The position numbers were made by a program, and so were the translations under genes. A DNA stretch of 64,000 nucleotides from Lobosporangium transversale (Eukaryota; Mortierellomycota; Mortierellomycetes; Mortierellales; Mortierellaceae): contig NW_019029009.1 in NCBI RefSeq assembly GCF_002105155.1, positions 310,001 through 374,000 on the forward strand, given 5' to 3'. Position 1 is the first letter of the stretch. Each line of letters starts with the position of its first letter. Below, piece by piece: positions 32,267 through 44,105 of the stretch. The notes below the pieces were generated by a model. That model ran no database searches, was not told where the DNA came from, and worked only from the letters and a program-made list of their open reading frames with translations.

Positions 32267-33018
32267 ATGGCACAAGACGAAGTATGCAAACACATCACAA
32301 CCGTTGTCTTTAATCAATGTCAAAAGGTCGTTTTAATGCTCCTCCACATCTTTCAGTTGCTCATTCAGTGCATTATGTCTAAATAGAAGAACAAATTCGA
32401 TATCAAAGCAGCAACGGTGATCCTTGAGGATGTAAGCTTTATAAATAAAATAGCCGCCAGACGGTGCCATGAGCGCATGCTCTATTGACTATGTATGTTT
32501 ATTCCAAGTTTTAAACTAATATATATAAACTTGGATTCAATGTGTTTGTAGGTCGTTAAAAAAACTCTCAAGGATGCAGAATACCGTCCCGACTTAGTTC
32601 CCGAATGGCAAGCTACCATTTATCGAGAGGCCATTTCCCGATTGACACAACTCAAAGGCACCTTCAAGTACATCGGTAAAATCTTCAACTTTTTAATTTA
32701 ATTTTTAATTTTGCTTTATTTTGCTGCGACTACTCTCTAATTATTATTACCATTATTATAATGGATGAAAAAGTAACAAGTACCATACTCGAGTCTGTTG
32801 GAGCAGGTGTTCATATTTCTTCAACGAGTCTATGGGATGCAGAGTGTGACGGTAACAATTCAGAACATTGTATTTCTATGTCCTTATAAACAAAGATTTT
32901 ACAGGTTTTTCTTTCTTTAATGAGTTAACTCCTGTTTTCAATATTAGGTTCCGCTGTTTATCGCTTTGAGAACAAGACATTGATTGCCTTTGTGTACGCG
33001 TTCGGGTTGTCAGTGTAG
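32267..33018 (+). CDS. Tctex-type dynein light chain (DYNLT family)
   Basis: A small dimeric light chain that binds the dynein intermediate chain and cargo (family knowledge). Five exons: 32267-32281, about 32387-32431, 32552-32675, 32774-32851, 32948-33018. They encode about 110 residues, the usual family length. Family landmarks are visible: an N-terminal helix ending TVILEDVVKKTLKDA, then WQATIYREAI, the beta strand KYIVTSTILESVGAGVHIS, SLWDAECDGSAVYRFENKT, and the closing FVYAFGLSV. Exon 1 is only 15 nt. The exon 2 left edge may be off by one base. The acceptor of exon 4 (GAAAAAG) is weak but is the only one that preserves KYIV. Confidence 0.88.
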
Positions 33019-33249
33019 ATAAAGGCATCGTCAAGTATATATTTTACAATTATTAACGTCAAAACTGATGGGCTCAAAATAATAATAATAATAATAATAA
33101 TTAAGCAATGAAGATACAAGGAATAAAACCAATCGCGCAAAAAAAAAAAAAAAAAAAAAAAACAGAAAGATAATCAGAGATCAGAAAACAAATTCCTTTG
33201 GCTAAATAAATAAATATATAAAAAAAAAAATAAAAAAAAAGTCGGCAGC

Positions 33250-34917
33250 TTAGACTACGACTTGGCGTTGAGCCTGTTCCAACGCTCTAATCTTCTCCAA
33301 AAATGATCTGACATTGCCCTCGTTCACTCCTTTAAGATTATGTAGCTGCTGCCTTTGAATGGCATGCTGGCCTTGTTGGTTGGTATTTTCATGACTATGC
33401 TGCTGTTCGCCACCACTCTCAAATTCATTATCGCCGTCCAAATCCATATGATCGCCATCTAAATGACTCGCTATTGTTTTGTACGATGAAGCATAACCCC
33501 CTGGGCCACTTTCATTTCCAGAACCAGCTCCAGAGGACGGTAATGACGGAAGCGATTGTCTCCTTAGTAGTTCCTGCGGCTCTGGTCGTGGCAACGACAG
33601 TTTCTTTACAATATCGACGGCTAGGATACTCATGTCTCGTAGCTGACTTTTTCGGAATTGTATCTCGTCCAGGCTTGTCTTTAAATCTTGGCGACTCATT
33701 TGGAGTTGATGATCTAATTCCTGTAAACGCCATGTGGCTCGACCGTTTGCATCTGTTAGTTCTTGGAGAGCCCGATGAATATCACTCGCCATTTTATCGC
33801 GTGCTTGATGTTGTGTCTTGAACTCTGCTGTGAAAGGTGAATAGGGCCATTTGAATGTTTCTAGCGGGTGGTCTTTAGTGTTGGATTAAAAAATAAAAAT
33901 AAAAAAATAAAAAAAAATAGTAGAAAATCATCGTTTTGTTAATATGTTGACTGACGGAAAAAATCTAAAAAAAATAAAATAAAAATAAAAAAAATACCTA
34001 AATCAATCGGATTGTTTTGGAAGCCAAATCGTCCGACTATCGGACGTGGTACCTGTGCGGCTGCTACGGCTGCTGCCTTCTTGGTTACTTTAGGAACCTT
34101 GGGTGTTTTTGTTGCTGATTTGGTTCCAGCTTCCTTTCCCGTAGCAGGAGTCCTTTTTTTGTATTTAGTTCCTTTCTTGGGACCCTTCTTCTTTTTCACG
34201 ACCTCTTCCGATGCAACAATAGCAGGCTGGAGAGAGAGATATATATTTAAACATTAATATTATCAAAATACGTTAATACGTAGAATTTGCCCACATGTTT
34301 CACAAAAAAAGTGAATTGTTTTTCGTAAACATACAGTGGCCCCTGTCGCTGCTGCGAGCTGTGCTGTCGACATCTCAGTAACATCTTCTGTTGCTGTAGT
34401 AGCAATCGATTGCGATGGCTCCTTTGTTTGTGTCAATGGTCCCTTTCCTTTTACTTCTCTTCCTCTTCCACCCTCTGTCGCAGCACTCTTTTTGCGTCCC
34501 TTTTTTGAGGGTCTTGAACACGCTTCCGTCGATGTTAGCTTCGAAGTACTACTGCCTTGCTTTTGACCGTCATCATCACCACTCTCCTCCATTGCTTCAT
34601 CCGTTTCAGATCCATTATTATCATCTACAGGCGAGAGTAATAGTTTTGTGTGTGTGTTGTATGTTAGTTCCTGTATCGTATATTTGACCAACTCTAAAGC
34701 CAAAGCTTTAACCCAAAACAAGGGAAAGCTCAGTCAAGTACCGACTGATAAAGGTATAACCGGAATCGCCGAATAATACAAAAATAAAAGGAACGAATAA
34801 TAATATGAACTAATTGTGGCACCTCCTACCAGAGCTTGGTTCACTCGTTGGCTCAAAGTCGAGGTCTTCTGCAGAGTCTGAGTCTGAATCATACTGCATC
34901 GACATGAAGGACGCCAT
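33250..34917 (-). CDS. unrecognised nuclear-like protein (acidic, Lys-rich and coiled-coil segments)
   Basis: Four minus-strand exons: 34917-34830, 34624-34335, 34226-33998, 33872-33250. They join in phase to give 409 residues. The N-terminus is acidic (YDSDSDSAEDLDFEP, NGSETDEAMEESGDDD). Ser/Lys-rich blocks follow, then a basic stretch resembling nuclear proteins (KKKKGPKKGTKYKKR, KTPKVPKVTKK). A compact conserved-looking segment, NPIDLDHPLETFKWPYSPFT, leads into a long coiled coil (KMASDIHRALQELTDANGRA, then RLQELDHQLQMSRQDLK). The C-terminus is helical after a Gln/His-rich linker. The fused exons matter: the last exon has its own ATG at 33792 and would look like a separate 180-residue gene if the splice were missed. 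No family was recognised; it could be a subunit of a chromatin complex. Confidence 0.72.
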
Positions 34918-35413
34918 GACAAGATGTTAACTGTTCTCTGGAGAAAGCTGTTTCGCTGATGTTGTTATGAAGATGATATTTAAACGATGGATGGGGAGGG
35001 AAGGGAGGGAGAAGCGAGGCAGGATGTATGATGAAAAATTGAATATGCTTTTGAATGCAAGCACGCGTAGATGCAAAAAGGGCGTTTGTTGGGTAGATTC
35101 AAGTGAAAAGTCGTAGGTTGGTCCACTCCCTTATTGCTTGCAAATCGAATAATTGACCCCGCGTTTGGGTATACCATAAACAAGCCACGCAGTGTTCATT
35201 AGAAACTAATTTAAGCTCAAAGAAAAAAAGCATAGAAACTCTATTCATACAATCATATCTCATTGACTATACTTGAGGCATTTATTGTCATCATTATTAT
35301 TACTGTAATTAGTACCAGTACATATGCCTTTAATGGGAAGCAGAAAAGAGAAAAATGTATTCTATGCAGTGTTACATCTAAACGTAATATATCATCTAAA
35401 TTCCGCAGGCTAA

Positions 35414-37588
35414 TTAAGGCTTCGTAACAGCCGTAGACAATTTTTCAGAAACAGGATAAGCAGAGGATAGAGGAGAAGTTGCAGCTGAGACAGCAAATGA
35501 TGTAAGATTCGATGTGGGTGGTGCTTTTAATGAGTCGGCATCAACTGTGTTAGGCGTGGGCATGGTCTGCTCCGATGAGAGATGCTGGTGATCAAATGCT
35601 GGTGTGATAAAGTCTAGGTCGTCTTGGTTCGAATGGATTAACTCATTCATGATACCATTTTCATTTCCTATTGGGACTTGATGTGGGATACCGCTTTCAC
35701 TAATATTACTCAGGTCTCCGTACGCAGCGGAGACTATGTAAATTATTAATATGAATAATGATAGCCACCTCTATAAGTTTCAGTCCTTCTTAGCTATCTC
35801 AAAAGGATAAATGCATTTATGTTGTGTGAGAGGATGGCTTACCGAATTCAGGGTTATTCAGGTAATCACTGTCAAAGTTAAAATCATTCATATCCAATCC
35901 GTGGGCTTCGAGAGCCTCGATACTGCGCTGCAACTGTTCCATTTCCTTTGCAATCCTTTCAATATCTCTTACAACATTAGCTCCTGCGGGTGTTTGAGTA
36001 AAGGATTGGGGTAAAGGAGTCATGGTTGCTTCCCTTGCATTTGCCATTGATATTGATCGAAGTAAGTCTTGCTGTGCAGGATTGATCTCATTTGGAAGAG
36101 GTCCAGCTGGGATCTTCAGACTTGAGGGATCGAACTTAAAAGGTTGACTAGTAGGGTAATCTGGCAGACTTACAGTGGTATCAGGCGTTACCGGCTCTGT
36201 TTTATTTAAAGATTTAGGTTTTGAAGTGGTAGTCTCCGGACTAGAGGTCGATATGGACGCCAAAGTCGAACTGGAAATGGATGACACAGGAGGAGTTTGG
36301 CTCATATCGGCAAGTAAAGCTAATGTTGCTAGTTACCAGTAAAAAAATATGAATAAGACGGCAGAAAAGGGTTTGAAGTAGAGGCAGAGACAGAGATATT
36401 CAACTTACCAGGAGTTACTTCATTTAAACTGGGGGCCGAACTCATACTGGTTGATGATGGAGCAGGGCTTGTGTCTTGCTCCGTCGTTGATGCACGCTTG
36501 CGTTTGACACCTAATGTCTTTGCTATCTCATCATATTCTCCATGGTCTTCGCTATTTTCACTACTAACATCGCCGCCGAAAGTGTCGTCCTGGTCTCCTT
36601 CAATAATCGCCAATCTAGGTTTCTTATTAGGAACAATTGATCTCTTGTTATCTCCTGAAAACACACTGGCCAAAAATCGTAGGATTTTGTCAATCGTCTC
36701 CTGTTGACACCGATGTCTTTCTCTTGCAGATATAGACTCTTGCCAAAGCGATAGATGGTCCCTCTCGATTTTCTTAAGATCTGCTGAGATGGCTTGCTGG
36801 TGTTTTTTGATGGCTGAAACTTCTTGTAGTATATGTGAAAGATCCAATGTAAGAGCATCCTTATCTTCGTTCCCGTTTGAAGCTTTTTTACGCGAGACTA
36901 AGCAAAGCAGATCGGGCTGATTCTTCTGAAAATGAGGGTTGCTAAACTCCAATTGCTCTGAGCTTGAGTCCGGAAGAAGAACACCTTGCTGTAGATGGGG
37001 TACTTTATGAAACCCATACATGTTAAGCTGCCGGACAAACGATGGAAGCTTATTATGTTTGAAGAATTTTGGTAACAATTCGTTCGCAAAATCCACATGC
37101 TTGAGTACTATTCAGGGGCATTTCAATACCAGCGGATACGTGTTAAGATTGAGAATATCCAACGGGATGAAATTGATTCTATGTATGATGTCGCTCAGAG
37201 GTATTTATGTTAACATACCAATAAAAGACTGTCCGTCATCAGACCACTTGATCAAGTCGTTTGATGCCTCATCGCTAACCATTCTATAGAATTTACAAAG
37301 CTTGATATTAGCTGCTGCGGCTTATGCAGCGAGCAAATGTATACTCATTTGTGCTTACTTGTAAAGTTTCGTTAAAAAGGCTGCAACATTCCCTCGAGCT
37401 GTGCTGGAAGGTCTAGGGAGCTGTTTCATTGTTGGGGCAGATGTAGATTCTCCAGTATCTGATGTTACTGAGGGTAAGTCAGCTTTAGGCACTTTACCAC
37501 TCAAACCTTGGCCTTGGGTTGTATTAGCCCCACGTGCGTTGGAAGACGAGGCTTGTAGCAACTCCAAGTTTTGGTCAATATTATTCAT
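35414..37588 (-). CDS. heat-shock-factor family transcription factor
   Basis: Five minus-strand exons: 37588-37359, 37283-37219, 37107-36409, 36319-35843, 35733-35414. They make 596 residues in frame. The HSF winged-helix DNA-binding domain spans three exons (about residues 68-165): FLTKLYKMVSDEA, LIKWSDDGQSFIV, FANELLPKFFKHNKLPSFVR and QLNMYGFHKVP. A heptad-like segment (HILQEVSAIKKHQQAISADL) corresponds to the trimerisation region. The C-terminal half is Ser/Thr/Pro-rich with a second short coiled coil (VRDIERIAKEMEQLQRSIEA), consistent with an activation region. No response-regulator receiver domain is seen, which argues against an Skn7-type protein. It lies directly downstream of Hsp70 on the same strand. 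Confidence 0.88.
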
Positions 37589-38170
37589 TGAAGCTTTATT
37601 ATTGCTCACAGCCAGAGAATTGAGGAAAGATATTTTTTTACTCAAATTTACACAGGAGAGCGTCAATACCGGTGATTAAGTTAAGAATAATGCAACTGTC
37701 AATGAAATAAGAATGTGTAATTGAGGAAATGAAAGGCGAAGTAAATTACAGAGTAGTTTGGGGCCTTATAATGAGGCAAGATTCAGCAGGAAAGAAAGAA
37801 AAAGCGAAATATATAAGTCTGCAGTTTCTACAAGGAATCAATAGGATCAAGTTGAATGAATCTGGGGTAATGCAAGACACAGGGATACAAAAGAAACCGA
37901 CCCCAATCCCCAACCTCAAAACTATGACCATGTTATGCACCAGAGTTTTATGTGGCTGTCATTTTATTTAGTGGCAAATATTACAAGAACACAGTTTTTT
38001 ATTATTATGTACAAACGTCAATTGCTCGCAATAACTGGTTTTTTTTTTTTTTTGCTTTCGAAAATTGATTTGCAGTGTCTCTTGTTGCTATGGCAAATGA
38101 TGAAGGGGGAAAAATATACAGGCGAATGAATATGAATTATTGTATCTCGTGGAGAATAGGGTTGTCTCTT

Positions 38171-40379
38171 TTAATCAACCTCCTCGATCGTTGGCTCAGA
38201 GCCGCCCTCACCAGGGAAGCCACCAGGAGCACCGCCAGCAGCACCTGGAGCTGGTCCACCAGCAGCGCCATAGATCTTCATCATGATGGGGTTAGAGATC
38301 TCCTCAAGATGCTTCTGCTTGGCCTCAAACTCTTCCTTTTCTGCTTCCTGGTTACCATCCAGCCAGCTAATAACCTCTTGGCAAGCATCCTCGAGTTTCT
38401 TCTTGTCAGCGGCATCGAGCTTACCGCCGACCTTCTCGTCATTCAATGAGTTCTTGATATTGAATGCAAAAGACTCGAGTCCATTCTTAGCCTGAATACG
38501 TGAAGCAGCGGCCTCATCCTCGGCCTTGTACTTCTCGGCCTCTGCAACCATGCGCTCAATATCCTCCTTGGACAAGCGACCCTTATCGTTGGTAATGGTG
38601 ATCTTGTTTGCACGTCCAGTGGATTTCTCAGCAGCAGAGACGTTCAAAATACCGTTGGCATCAATATCGAAAACGACCTCGATCTGAGGAACACCACGAG
38701 GTGCGGGAGGAATACCTGTGAGCTCGAACTTGCCGAGCAAGTTATTATCTTTGGTGCGAGCACGCTCACCTTCATAGACTTGAATCAAAACGCCAGGCTG
38801 GTTATCAGCATAGGTAGAGAATGTCTCTGATTTCTTAGTGGGAACAGTGGTATTACGTTTGATAAGGGCAGTCATGACACCTCCTGCGGTCTCAATACCA
38901 AGAGACAGAGGAGCGACATCGAGCAGGAGAAGGTCCTGGGTCTTCTCGGAAGTATCGCCGGTCAAAATCGCAGCCTGGACAGCGGCACCATAGGCAACGG
39001 CTTCATCTGGGTTGATAGACTTGTTGGGCTCCTTACCGTTGAAGAAGTCAGAGACCATCTTTTGGATCTTGGGGATACGGGTGGAACCACCGACAAGGAC
39101 AATCTCGTCAACAGCGCCTTTATCGATCTTAGAATCGCGAAGAACCTTCTCAACGGGCTCCATGGTGTTGCGGAAGAGATCCTGGTTGAGCTCCTCGAAA
39201 CGAGCACGGGTCAAGGAAGTATAGAAATCAATACCCTCAAAGAGGGAGTCAATCTCAATGGAAGTTTGAGCAGAGGATGACAGGGAACGCTTAGCACGTT
39301 CACAGGCAGTACGAAGACGACGGAGAGCACGAGGGTTGGAAGAGAGGTCCTTCTTGTGCTTGCGCTTGAATTCCTGGACGAAGTGGTTGACAAGACGGTT
39401 ATCGAAATCTTCTCCTCCCAAATGGGTGTCACCGGCAGTGGCCTTGACCTCGAAGATACCGTCCTCAATAGTAAGAAGGGACACATCGAACGTACCACCA
39501 CCGAGATCAAAGATGAGAACGTTCTTCTCGCCTGCTGTCTTCTTGTCCAAACCATAGGCGATGGCAGCTGCGGTGGGTTCGTTGATGATACGGAGAATGT
39601 TCATTCCAGCAATCATACCAGCGTCTTTTGTGGCCTGACGCTGAGAGTCATTAAAGTATGCAGGGACGGTGACGACAGCATTGGTGACGGTAGTACCAAG
39701 GTAAGCCTCTGCAGTCTCACGCATCTTGGTCAAGACCATGGATGAAATCTCCTCTGGGGTAAATTCCTTCTTCTCTCCTTTGTATTCAACTTGAATATAA
39801 GGCTTGGTAGCCTTTTCGATGACCTTAAAAGGCCAATGTTTCATATCAGATTGGACATCTTTATCGTCGAAGCGGCGACCGATCAAGCGCTTGGCGTCGA
39901 ACACAGTGTTGGTCGGGTTCATTGCTACTTGATTCTTGGCAGCATCTCCGATGAGACGCTCAGTGTCAGTGAAGGCAACATAGGAGGGGGTTGTGCGGTT
40001 ACCCTGGTCATTGGCGATGATCTCAACACGGTCGTTCTGCCAAACAGCTACACAAGAGTAAGTAGTTCCGAGATCGATACCGACGGCTATTAAATAAAAG
40101 GTAAAACGATAAAGGTGGTTAGAAGCTATCCCCAAAGTATAAATGATATAAACGTGATAAGGGAAGGATCGAAGTACAGTCCCATTTGGAATTGGTTCAG
40201 AATGCCTGCATAGAGTTTTCTGAGCCCAGTGTTTCCACATTTATGAAGAGCGGAGGTGCAAAATGAAAAAGGGAACACAACCGGTATCCAAAAGAGCAGG
40301 TCTTCATTGGAGAGGTAGGGAGGAAAGGAATGGAGGATGTCAGGATAGAGGGTTTATACATACCTTTTCCTTCTGGCAT
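38171..40379 (-). CDS. HSP70: cytosolic Hsp70 (Ssa-type)
   Basis: An ATP-dependent protein-folding chaperone. The first exon is only 16 nt (40379-40364, MPEGK); the second is 40086-38171. Total 643 residues, typical for the family. Signatures: [11 protein letters not shown] near the N-terminus, [28 protein letters not shown], the substrate-binding domain, a helical lid, a Gly/Ala/Pro-rich linker, and the terminal EEVD that binds TPR co-chaperones. The EEVD and the lack of a signal peptide mean cytosolic/nuclear, not ER or mitochondrial. The 277-nt intron sits right after the start, and a TATA box lies upstream. The HSF-family gene follows 582 nt downstream. Confidence 0.97.
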
Positions 40380-40551
40380 TGTTATTATTTCTTTGGTTCT
40401 GTTATAGGTGTATGAATGGACTTGATGTTTGTTATGAGAAAAGTAGAGAGCGAGATAGTCTTTTGTACAGAAAAGTCGAGTGCTTATGCGTGTGGATGCG
40501 AATGGAGTGTGAGAAACGATAAAGAAAAAGAAACGATGTGCGTTTGGGCCA

Positions 40552-40560
40552 TTTTTATAC
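40552..40560 (-). promoter_or_regulatory. TATA box of the Hsp70 gene
   Basis: The minus strand reads GTATAAAAAT about 175 nt upstream of the Hsp70 ATG. I could not find a clear run of alternating GAA/TTC pentamers (a heat-shock element) further upstream, only isolated TTCC blocks around 40582-40670. Confidence 0.65.
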
Positions 40561-41902
40561 GCACAAGACGGGGCATATTTTTCCATCACCTTCCATGTGC
40601 AAATATGCAGAGAATGACATCAAACTATCACCAACATTTCCAGCAAAATCTCGCGTCTTCCACAATTGCACGATCAAAACAGACTGGTCTGCCAGACATT
40701 TGCCTTTTTTAGACAGCATAATCTTATTCAAATATATAGAATAAATTGAATAAATGACGCTCTTTCATTTTACGATAAATGAAGAACCCAAATTAGCAAA
40801 ATCGAGACGTTTCTGGCAATTACTCTCCCGTTTGCTTTTTATTTTATTTTTACATTAAATGTCTCGTTTACAAAATTATCTGGTGAGTTCTTGAAGGATC
40901 GGATTTTTTTTGGTTCTACACTTTTTATACACAGACACACAGACACAAAACAGCACGAAACGGGGTTGCTTGAAAAGTGAACCCTCTCTTCCATTTATGC
41001 AAGACCAAAAAAAAAAAAAAAAAAGATTAGCGTTTTCCTTTCTTAAAACATTACATGAACCTTACCCTTCATCACTCATGATTCTTCAAGATTGGCATCC
41101 TTCTTCAGTGGCAATGTTTTTTTTTTTTTATTAAAACGATCTATGGAATCGTATAAAATTTATTCACGTATGGTATACTACAAATAGATAGTCTTAATCA
41201 CTAGAGTTTAATAAAGTGTTTGTTTTAAACGCGCCGTTATGATTAGTAATCAGTATGCAATATCCTAGCAAAGAGCCTATTGTTATCGCGGTTACAAAGG
41301 ATCAAGTAAGATGCCAAAACCTCACCATCTCGGCATAAGGATCATGATAGCAACCCCTGTTAATCATTTCTACAATTATTCTCGACCCTTATACCAAAGC
41401 AGTTGGTGATATGGTCGTAAAGCCAAATTCTCTTTCATATCCACAGTAAAGCATCAACCCTTTTATTATCTTCTGCCCTTTTATCATGAGAGCCTATTCA
41501 AACTGTGTTACTTTGCTCCAGATAAAGATTTGCAACCAAGAGCAGAAACAATACAAAATATACAGAGGGTCAAGCTTATCGCTCTTTTTGGTTAGTCTTT
41601 TCAATTATAAGAATTCTGTTAAGTAAACCATTTATATTTGAAAAGGTCTAATCAAAAAGAGCGACCCTCTGATAATGTATAGTTTGATTTTTAGTCTCGT
41701 GAACTTCGTACAAAATTATACGTACATACCATCTTTTCTTGGCGAGAGATGAACCCCTTATTATGAGAATTCGCCGCAGGCATATAGACACTGTTCGCCC
41801 TGTGAGCGACTCTCTGTTCATTCCCATTCCAACTTTTGTTTCAACCACTTTTCTTTTCTCCTCATTTTTCTTTATCTCCTAACGTGCTGTTGTAATCTCT
41901 TC
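40561..41902. other. intergenic, Hsp70 to membrane-protein gene
   Basis: No gene was seen. It includes the Hsp70 promoter side, A/T runs at about 41007-41024 and 41119-41131, and a small inverted repeat at 41563-41671. Confidence 0.5.
41563..41671. repeat. short MITE-like inverted repeat
   Basis: CAGAGGGTC plus CGCTCTTTTTGGTTAG on the left is mirrored by CTAATCAAAAAGAGCGACCCTCTG on the right. An 8-nt insertion (AAGCTTAT) interrupts the left arm. The arms run on imperfectly into CTTTTCAA/TTGAAAAG. The total is about 109 nt with a short AT-rich loop. Confidence 0.65.
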
Positions 41903-43178
41903 ATGAAGTTCCTTACCGTCGCAACGGCCCTCTTGGCCTTGACTGGTAAGTTAAGAATCCATTACACATCCACACCCACATAGACAAATGTCTGTAGTTT
42001 TTCCCCTCTCTGTTTCCAACATCAAATTTATGGTCATGACCATAGCATTCGGTTACAGAGACATCTGTTAAAACAATGAGAAAAAGAACAATAATAATAA
42101 TAATAATGTTGTGCTTCGCCATGGCTTTTATTCGATGTGTGCATAACAACTATAACTCCGCTTCTGCGCTTCCTATCACTGAATAGCCTTTGTCACCGCA
42201 CAAGAGGTCGACAAGAGATTGGTCGATATCTCTGAAACTGAATTAGAGGTCAAGGAGATCCATGACAAATCTGGTGTGGACACTTTTGTTGTCACTGTCC
42301 AGCGAACCGACGATCTTTTGGCCGACGACGGCACTTTCCTTGCCGAGCGTATCATGGCCGTTGCTTTCAACTTCGATGTTCAAAACCATGAGGTATGTCT
42401 ATCAAATTATACCCTGTCCAAATGAGCACAGCCCAACCTTTGCTCTTTTATTTTCATTACGAGATGAAACACAGCAACGTCCTGCATTTTACCTTCATCG
42501 ACTCATACAATTCTATTTCTACTCTTTTATTTTTTACCATTTAACCAGGTTCTACTCAACAATGTCCCTGTATGCATGGAGTCTCAGTATAAACCTGAAG
42601 AACCCATTACGGTTACTGTAGAGGTTGAGGCTGGTGTCATCGTTGGCCCAGCCTTGGATCCCGAGACCAAGGCTGAGGATCTGATGAATGCCTTCGATCG
42701 CGGTCTGGTGACCGTTCAAGTGACTGCCTCGACCGAATATGTTACTGCTGATGATGGATCCATTATCCGTCGTGTTACTCTCCAGGAGAGAATTGTTGAG
42801 GTGAACGGCCACGAGATTACTCAGACTGACCTTGCTCAGCAGATCATTGAGATCATGCCTGATGGTACTCTCGGCAACTACACTCCTATTACCTTCGGCC
42901 GGAAACCCGCTGAAGGAAGCTTCGAGGATGCCATGGAGTCCATCGATGACTGGTTCCGCACGCTCGACTGGCTCGCATTGACCTGCATCGGTATTATTGC
43001 CATGTCCTTTTTTGTTGTTTCAGCTACTACCCTTCGTCTGTTCCTTCGTCTGTTGAGTCTGAAGCGTCGTGCAGCACGTTATGCCAAGATCCAGCAAGAG
43101 GAGACTTCCGAAGACTATGTCCAGGTTGCAATTGTCGATGACAAGGTGGATGACGAAAAGAAGGCTTTAGCTAACTAA
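41903..43178 (+). CDS. unrecognised type I membrane protein
   Basis: Three exons, 41903-41945, 42187-42392 and 42549-43178, give 292 residues. An N-terminal signal peptide (MKFLTVATALLALTAFVTA) is split by the first intron and is followed soon after by a KR dibasic site. The luminal domain (about 20-225) is beta-rich and acidic (TVTVEVEAGVIVGPALDP, RRVTLQERIVEVNGHEITQT). One transmembrane helix lies at about 232-256 (ALTCIGIIAMSFFVVSATTL). The cytosolic tail is short, first basic and then acidic. The upstream region ends in a pyrimidine-rich leader. I do not recognise the family. A role in the secretory pathway or plasma membrane is inferred from topology only. Confidence 0.82.
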
Positions 43179-43509
43179 GCATGTCTCGTCTGCTAAAAAA
43201 GAAAGCAATGATTTCTTCGTCTTTGTGCCACATAGTTTTCTATCACCCTCATGTCCCTCCCGACCTTGCTTGGTCTGTGTGTAAAAAAAAAAAATGAAAT
43301 AAAAATATTTATATCTGTACAAATACATATTTTCACTTTCAGTGCAATCTGCAAACAAGGAAGATGGAGATTTCAGGTCATGTGGGACAAAGGATCCTTG
43401 GAATAAAAAATAACATAAAAATATATATAAATACATATTTATAGGTGTTTCTGTGGGGCTGGGCTAAGTATGAGCTTCGTCTTTCCCCTCATTCACCATC
43501 ACCCCCATC

Positions 43510-44069
43510 ATGTCCACTTCTAAAATGATCGCTGCCACCATTAGACAAGTTGCGTTTAAACAAATTACACCTACATTCACACGGATCACTCAAAACACCC
43601 TCTGGTCAAAGTCGTCTTTGTGTAACAGCCATTTACTAATCAACTCGAATCGATTCCTCCATGGAAGAACCAGCGTTACTCGAAAAGCCTTGCTCGCCAG
43701 TTCAACAGCGAACCCTCTTCGGCAATATACTACCAACTCACCAATTGTCAACAAGGAGAAAACGAACGTTAATCAGGGTAAGTGCTATTCTAATATATGG
43801 AGTAACCTCGCTTTGTTCGATTTTGTCCTTGTTTTCCCTCTACTCTTCCCCCATCCTTCATCTTTCTCTACTTTTAATTAAACAAGTTTCTATGCTCAAT
43901 CAACCGTTACTCTATGATCCTTAGCTCCAGCCTTGGCTACCGCTACTGTTCAAGAGGAGAATATGAATGAAACTGCTCAAAAAGACAAACATGAAAAGAG
44001 GTGCGTATATGTACAAAGCTTGATCTTTTGTATCCTCCAGGCTTGCAGCTTTCATCCATTTTGTTCCTG

Positions 44070-44105
<36 letters not shown>

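Noticed and set aside
33250-33792. Separate 180-residue gene
   Set aside because: The frame continues upstream of its ATG through a good acceptor into three more in-phase exons.
40580-40900. Heat-shock element upstream of Hsp70
   Set aside because: Only isolated TTCC/GAA blocks were found, without three alternating pentamers in register.
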